Assembly (NCBI RefSeq): GCF_947503875.1
Contig: NZ_CANNFH010000002.1
Location: forward strand, 496,001 to 560,000
Source of the DNA: an uncultured Polaribacter sp.
GTDB lineage: Bacteria; Bacteroidota; Bacteroidia; Flavobacteriales; Flavobacteriaceae
DNA length: 64,000 bases
Direction of reading: 5' to 3'
Shown here piece after piece: positions 44,479 through 53,888 of this stretch. Below the pieces are notes generated by a model, which made no database searches, was not told the origin of the DNA, and saw only the letters and a program-made list of their open reading frames with translations. Made by a program: the position numbers and the translations under genes. Position 1 is the stretch's first letter. Each line of letters begins with the position of its first letter.

Positions 44479-46452
44479 ATGCAAGAAACTAAAAAACATC
44501 AATTAACAGATTGGTTACCAACCACAAACAGAGAAGTTAAAATTAGAGGTTGGGATTATTTGGACGTAATTTTATTTAGCGGAGACGCTTATGTAGATCA
44601 CCCATCTTTTGGACCAGCTGTAATTGGTAGAATTTTAGAAAGTTATGGTTTGCGTGTAGCAATTGTGCCACAACCAAGTGTTAATGACAATTTGCAAGAT
44701 TTTGAAAAATTAGGAAAACCACGTTTGTTTTTTGGCTGTACAGGTGGTTGTATGGATCCTATGGTTTCTAATTATACAGCCAGCAAAAAACGAAGAGATA
44801 AAGATGCATATACACCAAATGGTGATAAGGGTTTTAGGCCAGATTATGCTACTTCTGTATACTCTAAAATATTAAAGGAAAAATTTCCTGACGTGCCTGT
44901 GTTAATTGGTGGTATAGAAGCTTCTTTAAGACGCGTAACACATTACGATTATTGGTCTGATAAGTTATTGCCAACCATTTTAGAGACTTCTAAAGCAGAT
45001 ATGCTAGTTTACGGAATGGGAGAGCAACCTTTGCGCGAAATTGTAGAATTATTGCAAAAAGGAGTGCCATTTTCTAGTTTAAAAAACATTAAACAAACGG
45101 CTGTTTTAATTGATGAAAATGAAGAAAAAATACCAGTGGTTAAAGGTTGGGAAGATGTTACCATCAATTCTCACGAAGCTTGTTTAAAAGACAAAAAAAC
45201 ATTTGCGTCTAACTTTAAAACAATAGAGCAGGAGTCTAATAAGTTAAAAGCAAGACGTATTTTTCAAAAGGTGGCAGATAAAACTTTAGTGATTAATCCG
45301 CCTTTTCCAACAATGACAGAAAAGGAAATTGATGGTTCTTTTGATTTGCCTTTTACACGTCTACCGCATCCAAAATACGATAAGCGTGGGCCAATTCCTG
45401 CTTATGAAATGATAAAGTTTTCCATTAACATTCACAGAGGATGTTTTGGTGGTTGTAGTTTTTGTACAATTTCTGCACATCAAGGAAAATTTATTGCAAG
45501 TAGAAGTCAGGAATCAGTTTTAAAAGAAATTGACAAGGTGGCAAATATGCCAGACTTTAAAGGCTATTTGTCTGATATTGGTGGACCATCAGCAAATATG
45601 TATCAAATGAAAGGTAAAGTGCAAGAAATTTGTGATAAATGTGTTGCACCAAGTTGTATTTCACCTGTGATTTGTTCTAATTTAGATACTTCTCATAAAC
45701 CATTAACAGATTTATATCAAGCTGTTGATAAACACCCAAAGATTAAAAAATCTTTTATAGGAAGTGGAATTAGACATGATATGTTAGTGCCAGAATTCAA
45801 CAAAAACGCAGATCCAAAAGAATTAGATGCGTATACAGAAGAGGTAATGACCAAACATGTGTCTGGACGTTTAAAAGTTGCTCCAGAACATACTTCAGAT
45901 CCTGTTTTAAAATTGATGCGTAAACCTTCTTTTACGTATTTTCATAAGTTTAAGGAACGTTTTGATCGCATAAATATTAAGAAAAAACTGAATTTACAGT
46001 TAATTCCTTACTTTATATCAAGTCACCCAGCTTCTGAAGTGGAAGATATGGCAAATTTGGCAGCAGAAACCAAAGATATGGGCTTTCAGTTAGAGCAAGT
46101 GCAAGGTTTTACACCAACGCCAATGACGGTGGCTACTGTAATTTATTATTCAGGTTATCATCCATATACATTAAAACCAACCAAAACGCCTAAAACAAAA
46201 AAGGAGAAAGAAGACCAGCACAAATTTTTCTTTTGGTATAAAAAAGAAAACAAAGATTGGATTAGAAATACCTTAAATAAGGTTGGACGACCAGATTTAC
46301 TAAAGAAGTTATTGCCAGAAAATAATTCTTGGAAAAAGAATAAAACAAAACACAAAACAGCGCAACATACTTTTGATGATGCAATACCTTTTAATAGGCG
46401 TAAAAAGAAAGTAAGCAGAGCACCAAAGAGTAAAAATAAATTAAGAAGATAA
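44479..46452 (+). CDS. YgiQ-family radical SAM protein
   Basis: A 657-residue radical SAM protein of the YgiQ family. An N-terminal UPF0313-type segment (FSGDAYVDHPSFGPAVIGR) is followed by the SAM motif RGCFGGCSFCTISAHQG near residue 325. The C-terminal part (FTPTPMTVATVIYYSGYHPYT, then a lysine/arginine-rich tail) is family-typical. The reaction is unknown. The ATG at 44479 is preferred over an upstream TTG. A TATTTTTG box at 44465-44472 ends 6 bases before it, suggesting a nearly leaderless transcript. Confidence 0.92.
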   Translation: MQETKKHQLTDWLPTTNREVKIRGWDYLDVILFSGDAYVDHPSFGPAVIGRILESYGLRVAIVPQPSVNDNLQDFEKLGKPRLFFGCTGGCMDPMVSNYTASKKRRDKDAYTPNGDKGFRPDYATSVYSKILKEKFPDVPVLIGGIEASLRRVTHYDYWSDKLLPTILETSKADMLVYGMGEQPLREIVELLQKGVPFSSLKNIKQTAVLIDENEEKIPVVKGWEDVTINSHEACLKDKKTFASNFKTIEQESNKLKARRIFQKVADKTLVINPPFPTMTEKEIDGSFDLPFTRLPHPKYDKRGPIPAYEMIKFSINIHRGCFGGCSFCTISAHQGKFIASRSQESVLKEIDKVANMPDFKGYLSDIGGPSANMYQMKGKVQEICDKCVAPSCISPVICSNLDTSHKPLTDLYQAVDKHPKIKKSFIGSGIRHDMLVPEFNKNADPKELDAYTEEVMTKHVSGRLKVAPEHTSDPVLKLMRKPSFTYFHKFKERFDRINIKKKLNLQLIPYFISSHPASEVEDMANLAAETKDMGFQLEQVQGFTPTPMTVATVIYYSGYHPYTLKPTKTPKTKKEKEDQHKFFFWYKKENKDWIRNTLNKVGRPDLLKKLLPENNSWKKNKTKHKTAQHTFDDAIPFNRRKKKVSRAPKSKNKLRR

Positions 46453-46480
46453 TTTGAGTTTTATCGGTAAAATAAAAAGA

Positions 46481-46622
46481 GGCTTTCTAAAAAGTATTTT
46501 CTAGCTGTCATTTCGACTTTATGGAGAAATCTAAACTATTAAATTTTAATAATTTAGATTTTTCGACTCCATTACATTTCGCTCAAAATGAAAAAATTAG
46601 ATACTTTTTAGAAAGCCTATTT
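46481..46622. repeat. Long inverted repeat after ygiQ-like gene
   Basis: AGGCTTTCTAAAAAGTATTT at 46481 pairs with its complement AGATACTTTTTAGAAAGCCT ending at 46620, enclosing an inner pair TAGCTGTCATTTCGA...GAGAAATCTA and TAGATTTTTCGA...AAAATGA. The whole forms a stem-loop of about 140 bases and belongs to the TCATTTCGA/GAGAAATCT family of dispersed repeats. It may terminate transcription from both sides. Confidence 0.7.
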
Positions 46623-46674
46623 TTAATAAAATCTTAATAATTTACCTTGACTTAGAGTCCACAAAATTGTCTGA

Positions 46675-47165
46675 TTATCCTTTAAACAGCACATTAAAAG
46701 TGGTTAAACTACCGTAAATTCTAGTAATATATTGTTGTAAATCTATTTTGTTTTGATTTTCTAAAGTTTTACTCGCATTAATTTTTTGTTCCATTACACG
46801 AATTCTATCGCGTAACATAACTATTTTATGAAAAAACGTGTGAATTGGTATTTCTTTATTAGATAAGTTAGCATCTTCTGGTTGTAACGCTAATGTTCCG
46901 TTTCTCCATTTGTCAGCAATAGGTTTAATTTCAGTGGCATTAGACCATTTTCTTATTTTTTTAGGTTACTTTCATCATCCATAAAACTTACAGCGTCAAT
47001 TTCATCGTTTACAGCTTCTATGGTTTCAAAAGTATCATAAAGTGGCAGGGTTTCTAAACCATTGTCTATAAAAGTAACTCAATATTGTTTGTTGTCTACA
47101 TTGGTTACTACTCCAAAACCAAATTCAGAATGATTAATTCTAGAGGCTATTCTTAATAAATTCAT
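46675..47165 (-). pseudogene. Broken gene of an unrecognised conserved type
   Basis: Reading from ATG at 47165, the frame gives MNLLRIASRINHSEFGFGVV...NKQY, then TGA at 47081-47079. It continues in the same frame as VTFIDNGLETLPLYDTFETI up to a run of seven A (46956-46962). After a one-base frame change it continues KIRKWSNATEIKPIADKWRN... to a stop at 46675. The joined product would be about 160 residues, with a basic helical C-terminal part. The gene begins 1 base after the FKBP gene stop, so it was the second gene of that unit. Two sequencing errors are an alternative to true decay. Confidence 0.7.
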
Positions 47166-47166
47166 T

Positions 47167-47604
47167 TTAATTAATACTCTGTAGTGTAATGTCAAAAGCA
47201 ATAACGTCTCCAGGTTGTATGCTGCCAGAACCTCTAGAGCCATAAGCTATTTTAGATGGTAAAATAAAAGTACCAGAACCACCTGGTTTTAGTAATGTTA
47301 CTGCCTCACTAAAGCCAGGAACCAAACGTTGCAAACTGAAAGTCGCTTCATCTGAACCGTCAAAAGTTGTACCGTTTAAAAAATAACCTTTGTATGCAAC
47401 AGTAACTGTAGAATTAAAAGTAGGTGAGTTACCACTGCCAGAATTACTAATAATATAATATAAATCTGTAGCGGTTTTTTTAGCCTCTAAATTGTTTTCT
47501 AAAAGATATGCTTCAATCTCAGCAATGTTTTCTGCATCTGTATTGTCTTCTTCAGAGCAAGAAAAGCTAATTGCTAAAACGAGTATAAATAGTATTTTTT
47601 TCAT
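47167..47604 (-). CDS. FKBP-type peptidyl-prolyl isomerase lipoprotein
   Basis: A 145-residue lipoprotein (signal ending ISFSC, Cys16) with one FKBP domain over about residues 55-144. Conserved features include TVAYKGYFLNGTTFDGS, the LVPGFSEAVTLLKPGGSG region, FILPSKIAYGSRGSG and VIAFDITLQSI. It helps proline isomerisation of envelope proteins. It is the first gene of a two-gene unit whose second member is broken. Confidence 0.92.
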   Translation of the reverse strand: MKKILFILVLAISFSCSEEDNTDAENIAEIEAYLLENNLEAKKTATDLYYIISNSGSGNSPTFNSTVTVAYKGYFLNGTTFDGSDEATFSLQRLVPGFSEAVTLLKPGGSGTFILPSKIAYGSRGSGSIQPGDVIAFDITLQSIN

Positions 47605-47916
47605 TTGATAAATGTTTTTGTAAATATAATTGTTTCTAAAAAAAAAGATGTAGAAATCTAAAGAATGTTTTTAATATGGATAGTATAAATTTTTTAAAAC
47701 TATTTTATTTTTCAAGAATTATTTAAAGTTTAGAAATATGGTCTCCTAGATTTTTAAGATTGGTTGTTATTGACTTTAAGATTTACAGCTAAATGTTGTA
47801 AAAAATATTACTTTTTGTTTTATTTAATAACTTTTATCTCAGATATATATTGTTTTTTTGTGATGGGTTGTTTCTATCAAAAAGATAATAATAGCCAGTA
47901 TAATAAAATCTAATAC
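47605..47916. other. Intergenic stretch without a recognised feature
   Basis: This 312-base AT-rich gap separates the minus-strand FKBP gene from a plus-strand membrane protein gene, so it should hold both promoters. I see TTTTTTTGTG near 47850 but no clear paired -33/-7 boxes, no repeat and no open frame worth calling. Confidence 0.5.
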
Positions 47917-48291
47917 ATGAAAAAGAAGCTCTCTATTACACTTTGGATTAACAGGCTTTTAATAACCCTTTTTGTTGGCGCGTTGCTTTTTGCTTTTTTT
48001 GGTTCAGATTCAGATTATATGGTATATTCTTATATAATTGCTTTTCCTTTAGGCATTTTTCAGCTTTTTTCTTTTTTGTTTTCAGTTATTCGTTACAAGA
48101 AACTCGGCAGCGAGGTTAAAAAGTATGTAAAAATTTATAGTATTATTTTTGCAAGCTATTTGGTATTTGGTTTTGTCTATTTGGTTTATTTAAATGCTAT
48201 TGAAAGCATGATTTTAGCCTATTGTATAGATTTAATTCCAATACTACTGTCACTTTTTTGGACCTACATTTTAGAGATTTCTAAAAGATAA
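47917..48291 (+). CDS. Small polytopic membrane protein, function unknown
   Basis: A 124-residue protein with four hydrophobic segments, at about residues 11-28, 33-55, 70-92 and 97-119. The N terminus is basic (MKKKLS) and short basic linkers separate the segments (RYKKLGSEVKKY), consistent with an inner-membrane protein. No family is recognised. It stands alone on the plus strand with gaps of over 200 bases on each side. Confidence 0.6.
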   Translation: MKKKLSITLWINRLLITLFVGALLFAFFGSDSDYMVYSYIIAFPLGIFQLFSFLFSVIRYKKLGSEVKKYVKIYSIIFASYLVFGFVYLVYLNAIESMILAYCIDLIPILLSLFWTYILEISKR

Positions 48292-48506
48292 ATTCTACTA
48301 CATACCTCTGCTTTATCTTAAGGTCTAGTTTGAATCTAATCACAGTTGTTTTTCTGTTTTTATAGGTTTTGTAATGCCCGGATTTATGTTTTTTCTTAAA
48401 TGGAATAAAGGCAATTAAACAAAATAGTACATAAATAACTAGCTAATAACTTTATTATGTATAAATTGCTTTTTAATTTGGTTAAAATTTGTATTATTTA
48501 AAAATT

Positions 48507-49142
48507 ATGAAGAAAACAACTATACTACTAGTAATGCTTGCAAGTTTTGTTGTCACATTTAGTTCTTGCAAAGTATCTAAAGCCTATGTGCAAAATATAT
48601 CTAAGAAACAAGACTTGGTTGCACCAAGTTCTAAAAATGTTTTGGCTTTTGTTTCTGGTGATGTTTTAGTGAATGAATTTACCAAAACATTCGATAAAAA
48701 TTATGAAGATAAAAACGAGTTTGTTGCTGAATTTTTAAACGCTTTTAAAGAACAGGCAAATTTAAATTCACTTTTTCAAATTACTACTGTAGATGCTGGC
48801 ATTGAGCGTTATGAAGATTTAAATAAAGGAAATCAAGATTATATTATTTCTTTTACAAATTTAGAAATTAACAATAGAGTAGAGTTCACTTCCGCTGGCG
48901 GATTTAATGTGAATGGTATTGGTGTACAAGCACCAGCTTCCGTAGAATACTGTGTAATGAAGGTTAAAGTAGAGGTTTATGATGTATTAACAGACAGAGA
49001 AATTTTAGACTTTACAGTTACAGGTGAAGCGTCTGTTTTTATGTTCAATTTTACAAAAACATTTCAAAAAGCAAAAGAAAGAACTATGACACACGTGGTT
49101 AATTACTTAAAGTCTGGTACAACAACTTACGAGAAATATTAA
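48507..49142 (+). CDS. Putative lipoprotein, function unknown
   Basis: A 211-residue protein with a lipoprotein signal ending TFSSC (Cys21). The ATG at 48507 gives the signal peptide directly and is preferred over one six codons upstream. The mature part is alpha/beta, with LVAPSSKNVLAFVSGDVLVN, a mid segment DYIISFTNLEINNRVEF and EVYDVLTDREILDFTVTGEA. The layout resembles periplasmic DUF4136/Pal-associated small lipoproteins but I cannot assign a family. A strong terminator follows. Confidence 0.7.
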   Translation: MKKTTILLVMLASFVVTFSSCKVSKAYVQNISKKQDLVAPSSKNVLAFVSGDVLVNEFTKTFDKNYEDKNEFVAEFLNAFKEQANLNSLFQITTVDAGIERYEDLNKGNQDYIISFTNLEINNRVEFTSAGGFNVNGIGVQAPASVEYCVMKVKVEVYDVLTDREILDFTVTGEASVFMFNFTKTFQKAKERTMTHVVNYLKSGTTTYEKY

Positions 49143-49162
49143 AGTTTTTTTGCTTAATAATT

Positions 49163-49208
49163 AGACTTTACAAGAACTTTAATTTCTTGTGAAGTCTTTT
49201 TTTTTTTT
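49163..49208 (+). terminator. Rho-independent terminator after the lipoprotein gene
   Basis: AGACTTTACAAGAA at 49163 pairs with TTCTTGTGAAGTCT, which ends at 49197, giving a 14-base stem with one G-T pair and a short AT loop. A run of T continues to 49208. It lies 20 bases after the stop. Confidence 0.9.
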
Positions 49209-49241
49209 AGGTAAATTCATTTGCTAATTTTTTATAGAAAT

Positions 49242-49389
49242 GAAATTTTGGTTCTCTGTGATACCTCAAAAAAGTTCGGCATAAGCGATTCACATAGAAT
49301 TTCTGAGGGAATTTTGGTTCTCTGCTATACTTCAAGAGTTCGGCATAAGCGATTCACACAAAATTTCTAACGAAATTTTGGTTCTCTGC
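49242..49389. repeat. Hairpin repeat 'ATAAGCGATTCA...GGTTCTCTGC', copies 2 and 3 plus a half copy
   Basis: Two units start GTTCGGCATAAGCGATTCACA (49274 and 49338), continue through a hairpin (AGAATTTC...GGAATTTT and AAAATTTC...GAAATTTT) and end GGTTCTCTGC (49325 and 49389). The right half of a third unit lies at 49242-49260. The last unit ends exactly at the stop codon of icmF. A related copy with a different hairpin is at 43036-43101. Confidence 0.8.
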
Positions 49390-52300
49390 TTACATGTTTC
49401 TTCTGTATTGACCACCAACTTTAAATAAAGCTTCTGTAATTTGACCAAGAGAACAAACTTTGGAGGCTTCCATTAATTTTTCAAAAAGATTTGCATTGTT
49501 AATTGCAGCATCTTGTAAAATTGCCAATTGTTCCTGTACAGCCACAGAATTTGCTTTGTTTAAGTTTTCTTTGGTAGAAATTTGAAAACGTTTCTCTTCT
49601 TCAGTGGCTCTAATTACTTCTGCTGGTTGTACTGTGGGAGAACCTTTAGAACTTAAAAATGTGTTTACTCCAATAATTGGGAATTCTCCATTATGCTTTA
49701 AAGTTTCATAATACAAACTTTCTTCTTGTATTTTAGAACGTTGATACATGGTTTCCATTGCGCCTAAAACGCCACCACGTTCTGTAATTCTATCAAATTC
49801 TCTTAAAACAGCTTCTTCAACTAAATCTGTTAATTCTTCAATAATAAAAGAACCTTGTATTGGGTTTTCATTTTTGGTTAACCCTAATTCCTTATTAATA
49901 ATTAACTGTATAGCCATTGCTCTTCTTACAGATTCTTCTGTTGGTGTAGTTATTGCTTCGTCATAAGCATTTGTATGCAAAGAATTACAATTGTCGTTTA
50001 TTGCATATAAGGCTTGTAACGTAGTTCTAATATCATTAAAATCTATTTCTTGCGCGTGTAAAGAGCGCCCAGAAGTCTGAATGTGATATTTTAGCATTTG
50101 AGCCCTTGAATTTGCGCCATATTTATATTTCATGGCTTTTGCCCAAATTTTACGAGCAACTCTTCCAATTACTGCATATTCAGGGTCAATTCCGTTGGAA
50201 AAAAAGAAAGATAAATTTGGTCCAAATTTGTTAATATCCATGCCACGACTCAAGTAATACTCAACGTAAGTAAAACCGTTAGAAAGTGTTAATGCCAATT
50301 GTGTAATTGGGTTTGCACCAGCTTCTGCAATATGATAACCAGAAATAGAAACCGAATAAAAATTACGAACTTGTTTTTCTATAAAATATTCTTGCACATC
50401 TCCCATTAATCGCAAAGCAAATTCCGTAGAAAAAATACAGGTATTTTGCGCCTGATCTTCCTTTAAAATGTCTGCTTGTACTGTTCCTCTAACTTGCGCT
50501 AAGGTTGCTGCTTTTATTTGCTGATAGACATCTGGAGGTAATACTAAATCTCCTGTTAAACCCAATAGCATTAAACCTAAACCATTATTTCCTTCAGGTA
50601 ATTTGCCTTGATAAATAGGTCTTGTTAAGCCTTTATCATCGTAAATTTCTTTAAATTTAGCTTCAACTTGCTTTTCAAGCTTATGTTCTTTAATATATTT
50701 CTCACAATTTTGGTCAATTGCAGCATTCATAAAGAAACCTAATAACATTGGTGCTGGTCCATTTATAGTCATAGAAACAGAGGTCATATTATGACTTAAA
50801 TCGAAACCAGAATATAATTTTTTAGCATCGTCTAAACAACAAATAGAAACACCTGCATTGCCAATTTTACCATAAATATCTGGTCTTTCTCCAGGATCGT
50901 TTCCATATAATGTAACCGAATCAAAAGCAGTAGATAGGCGTTTGGCATCCATACCTAAACTTACGTAATGAAAACGTCTATTGGTTCTTTCTGGGCCGCC
51001 TTCGCCAGCAAACATTCTGGTAGGGTCTTCGCCTGTTCTTTTAAAAGGGTATAACCCTGATGTAAACGGGAATTCTCCAGGAACATTTTCTTGTAAATTC
51101 CATTTTAAAATATCTCCCCAAGCTTCGTATTTTGGTAGTGCAACTTTAGGTATTTGTGAGTGTGAAAGTGATTCACTGTGTGTTTCTATATGAATTTCTT
51201 TATCACGAACTTTAAAGGTGTAAGTAGGGTTTTTGTATTGCTGCACTTTTTCTTGCCAGTTTAAAATGATTTCCCAATTGTAAGGATCTAAGTTCATTTT
51301 TACTTTCTCAAATTGAGCTATCAACAGTTTTAAAAACTCCTTGTCATCTCGAGCGTAGTCGAGAGAAAGGATCTCGTCATTATTAAGTCCTGTTTTTATT
51401 AAAAGAGATTTCTCTATTTCAGTCGAAATGACATTTGTTAAAGAAAGTATGGTTTGAAAAATACCATATAATTTTTGAGCAACAGCAGTTTGTGTAATCG
51501 CTTTTTTATCGTAAGCTCTATTGCTTTCTGCTATTTCAGATAAATATCGAACTCTATTTGGCGGAATTACATAAATTTTCTCAGACATTGCAGCAGTAAT
51601 TTCCATGCTCGTTTTTAAATTGGTATTTGTTTTTTCTACCAATTTATCCATAATACGTTTGTACAGTGTATTCATACCAGGATCATTAAATTGAGATGCA
51701 ATTGTGCTAAAGACTGGCATATCATCCATATGAATATCCCATAAATTATTGTTGCGCATGTATTGTTTTTTTACATCTCGTATGGCGTCTAAAGCGCCAC
51801 GTTTATCAAACTTATTTATAGCCACTAAATCTGCAAAATCTAGCATGTCTATTTTTTCTAATTGTGTTGCTGCTCCAAATTCTGGCGTCATTACATATAG
51901 AGAAACATCAGAATGTTCTATAATTTCTGTATCTGATTGTCCAATACCAGAGGTTTCTAGTATTATTAAATCAAATTCGGCAGTTTTTAAAACTTGTACG
52001 GCTTCATTTACATGTTTAGACAAGGCTAAATTAGATTGGCGTGTAGCTAAAGAACGCATATAAACACGCTCATTATTTATAGCATTCATTCTAATTCTAT
52101 CGCCCAATAATGCACCACCTGTTTTTCTTTTTGAAGGATCTACAGAAATTAATCCGATTGTTTTCTCTGGAAAATCAATTAAAAACCTTCGAACCAATTC
52201 ATCAACCAATGAAGATTTACCTGCACCACCAGTTCCTGTAATTCCTAAAACAGGAGTAGTATCTTCTTTTAATTTCCCTAAAGGGGAAAAAATCTTTGTA

Positions 52301-52896
52301 AAATCAGCGTGATTGTTTTCTGCCAAAGAAATTAATCTTGCAATGGTGTTAACATCTTTGTTTTTTAAGTTTTCTAGTACTTTCTTACTACCGAGTTCTA
52401 ATAACCAACTTCCATCCTCATTGCAAACTTTACCACTTGAGTGTTTCCCTCCTTTGGAGGGATTAAGGGAGGATTTCACCAAATCATTAATCATGCCTTG
52501 TAATCCTAATTTTCGGCCATCATCAGGAGCATAAATTCTTGTAATACCATAATCCATTAAGTCCTTAATTTCTTCAGGAAGAATAACTCCACCACCACCA
52601 CCAAAAATTTTAATGTGGTCAGCGCCTTTTTCTTTAAGTAAATCGTACATGAATTTAAAATACTCATTATGTCCTCCTTGGTAAGAAGTAATAGCTATAG
52701 CATTTGCATCTTCTTGTATGGCACAATTTACTACCTCTTCTACAGATCTATCATGGCCTAAATGAATTACTTCTACACCAGTTGCCTGTATAATTCTCCG
52801 CATAATATTTATAGAAGCATCATGCCCATCAAATAAAGATGCAGCAGTTACAATTCTTACTTTATGTTGTGGTTTGTATGGTGGTATTTGTTTCAT
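49390..52896 (-). CDS. icmF: Fused isobutyryl-CoA mutase IcmF
   Basis: A 1168-residue fusion that interconverts isobutyryl-CoA and n-butyryl-CoA (or related acyl-CoAs) with adenosylcobalamin. The order is an N-terminal B12-binding domain ([15 protein letters not shown]; residues about 10-135), a MeaI-type G-protein chaperone (P-loop [13 protein letters not shown], about 218-230) and a C-terminal mutase barrel. It is longer than the roughly 1090 residues of characterised IcmF, because linkers contain in-frame repeat-derived segments at about residues 141-150, 203-212 and 487-520. It ends in NM-stop, exactly at a dispersed hairpin repeat. Confidence 0.92.
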   Translation of the reverse strand: MKQIPPYKPQHKVRIVTAASLFDGHDASINIMRRIIQATGVEVIHLGHDRSVEEVVNCAIQEDANAIAITSYQGGHNEYFKFMYDLLKEKGADHIKIFGGGGGVILPEEIKDLMDYGITRIYAPDDGRKLGLQGMINDLVKSSLNPSKGGKHSSGKVCNEDGSWLLELGSKKVLENLKNKDVNTIARLISLAENNHADFTKIFSPLGKLKEDTTPVLGITGTGGAGKSSLVDELVRRFLIDFPEKTIGLISVDPSKRKTGGALLGDRIRMNAINNERVYMRSLATRQSNLALSKHVNEAVQVLKTAEFDLIILETSGIGQSDTEIIEHSDVSLYVMTPEFGAATQLEKIDMLDFADLVAINKFDKRGALDAIRDVKKQYMRNNNLWDIHMDDMPVFSTIASQFNDPGMNTLYKRIMDKLVEKTNTNLKTSMEITAAMSEKIYVIPPNRVRYLSEIAESNRAYDKKAITQTAVAQKLYGIFQTILSLTNVISTEIEKSLLIKTGLNNDEILSLDYARDDKEFLKLLIAQFEKVKMNLDPYNWEIILNWQEKVQQYKNPTYTFKVRDKEIHIETHSESLSHSQIPKVALPKYEAWGDILKWNLQENVPGEFPFTSGLYPFKRTGEDPTRMFAGEGGPERTNRRFHYVSLGMDAKRLSTAFDSVTLYGNDPGERPDIYGKIGNAGVSICCLDDAKKLYSGFDLSHNMTSVSMTINGPAPMLLGFFMNAAIDQNCEKYIKEHKLEKQVEAKFKEIYDDKGLTRPIYQGKLPEGNNGLGLMLLGLTGDLVLPPDVYQQIKAATLAQVRGTVQADILKEDQAQNTCIFSTEFALRLMGDVQEYFIEKQVRNFYSVSISGYHIAEAGANPITQLALTLSNGFTYVEYYLSRGMDINKFGPNLSFFFSNGIDPEYAVIGRVARKIWAKAMKYKYGANSRAQMLKYHIQTSGRSLHAQEIDFNDIRTTLQALYAINDNCNSLHTNAYDEAITTPTEESVRRAMAIQLIINKELGLTKNENPIQGSFIIEELTDLVEEAVLREFDRITERGGVLGAMETMYQRSKIQEESLYYETLKHNGEFPIIGVNTFLSSKGSPTVQPAEVIRATEEEKRFQISTKENLNKANSVAVQEQLAILQDAAINNANLFEKLMEASKVCSLGQITEALFKVGGQYRRNM
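51335..51435. repeat. TCATTTCGACT-type repeat inside icmF
   Basis: On the plus strand GTCATCTCGAGCGTAGTCGAGAG (51343-51365, less its last bases) faces GAGATTTCTCTATTTCAG...CGAAATGACA (51406-51433). These are the two arms of the dispersed intergenic repeat. Here they are read in frame as part of IcmF, giving [14 protein letters not shown] and [14 protein letters not shown] around residues 488-520. Confidence 0.75.
52445..52473. repeat. Short intergenic-type repeat inside icmF
   Basis: TTCCCTCCTTTGGAGGGATT followed by AAGGGAGG lies inside the linker between the B12 domain and the G domain. It is translated as SLNPSKGGK. The same type of sequence occurs between genes at 36220-36250. A smaller relative, TTTCCCTAAAGGGGAAA (52273-52289), encodes FSPLGK. 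Confidence 0.65.
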
Positions 52897-53050
52897 TCGT
52901 AATAATAGTTGTGTTTTGCAAGGGCAATTTAAGGAATTCTTAAAAAATTAAGTTAATCTTTAACATTTATACGATGTTTTTTAACGTATTCCGTATTTTG
53001 ATTTTAAATATGTTGGCATGTTTTTTGGTGTAATTAGTAAAATATTTATT

Positions 53051-53596
53051 ATGAAAACACTTATTCCATTTTTATGTATAGCTGCCTTATTATTAAACTC
53101 TTGCAATGCAGTTAGAGTAATTACAGATTATGATACTGAGGTAGATTTTAATGCATACAAAACCTACGCTTTTTACAAAACAGGAATTGATAAAGCCGCA
53201 ATTTCTGATTTAGATAAAAAACGAATATTAAGAACGATTACAGCAGAACTAGAGCTGCAAGGTTTTGTAAAATCTTCAAATCCAGATATATTGGTTAGCA
53301 TTTTTACCAAAAGTAGAGAACGGGTAAATGTGAATCAGAATAATTTTGGAGTTGGTTTTGGTTGGGGTTGGAATCCTTGGTTGTGGAATGGCATGAATAA
53401 TAACATAAATGTATCTCAATATACAGAAGGTACTTTATTTATAGATTTTATAGATAAAGAAAAAAAGTCTTTGGTTTGGCAAGGTGTTGGCACAGGCGCT
53501 TTAAGAACATTAAATAGAGAAAAAAGAGAAGAAAGAATTAAAGAATTTGTAAAAGAAATTATTGCTAGATTTCCGCCAGGAAAAGATAAAAACTAA
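53051..53596 (+). CDS. DUF4136 lipoprotein
   Basis: A 181-residue lipoprotein (signal ending LNSC, Cys18). The ATG at 53051 is chosen since it starts the signal peptide. The DUF4136 hallmarks are VDFNAYKTYAFYKTG near residue 32, DILVSIFTK, a glycine/tryptophan-rich stretch FGVGFGWGWNPWLW, EGTLFIDFID and SLVWQGVGTG. DUF4136 proteins are envelope lipoproteins of unknown function. A hairpin terminator follows closely. Confidence 0.9.
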   Translation: MKTLIPFLCIAALLLNSCNAVRVITDYDTEVDFNAYKTYAFYKTGIDKAAISDLDKKRILRTITAELELQGFVKSSNPDILVSIFTKSRERVNVNQNNFGVGFGWGWNPWLWNGMNNNINVSQYTEGTLFIDFIDKEKKSLVWQGVGTGALRTLNREKREERIKEFVKEIIARFPPGKDKN

Positions 53597-53626
53597 AAAA
53601 AAAGCGCTCTTTGAAGCACTTTTTTT
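53594..53626 (+). terminator. Terminator after the DUF4136 gene
   Basis: A-rich sequence, AAGCGCT, a CTTTGA loop, AGCACTT and a T7 run form a compact hairpin with one mismatch. It directly follows the DUF4136 stop, and its A and T flanks could make it work in either direction. Confidence 0.7.
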
Positions 53627-53664
53627 AAGACTATAGTTTATTTTTGTTTTCTAAATAAATAAGT

Positions 53665-53829
53665 ATGTATAACACTAAACTACCGTTAGAAGAAGGTGAT
53701 TTTTACACAAATGAACAGGGATACAAAGTGTTTACAGCGCAATTTCACCTAAAAAGAGGACATTGCTGCAAAAGCGGTTGTAAACATTGCCCTTATGGTT
53801 ATGATAAAAAAACAGATTCATTTAAATAA
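53665..53829 (+). CDS. DUF5522 small cysteine-rich protein
   Basis: A 54-residue protein encoded from ATG 53665 to TAA 53829. The N-terminal half ends in VFTAQFHLKRGHCC. The C-terminal half holds CCKSGCKHCPYGY, the DUF5522 signature with four cysteines that could bind a metal. Its function is unknown. It is a distinct short gene between two terminated units. Confidence 0.85.
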   Translation: MYNTKLPLEEGDFYTNEQGYKVFTAQFHLKRGHCCKSGCKHCPYGYDKKTDSFK

Positions 53830-53888
53830 TAAGTGACTTCATTAAATAAAAAGGTTCTTAATACAAAGCAATAGTAATATAGATAATT

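Noticed and set aside
46675..47165. Recoding (selenocysteine or programmed frameshift) instead of a pseudogene
   Set aside because: Two independent lesions are needed, and no SECIS-like hairpin or conserved Cys context accompanies the TGA.
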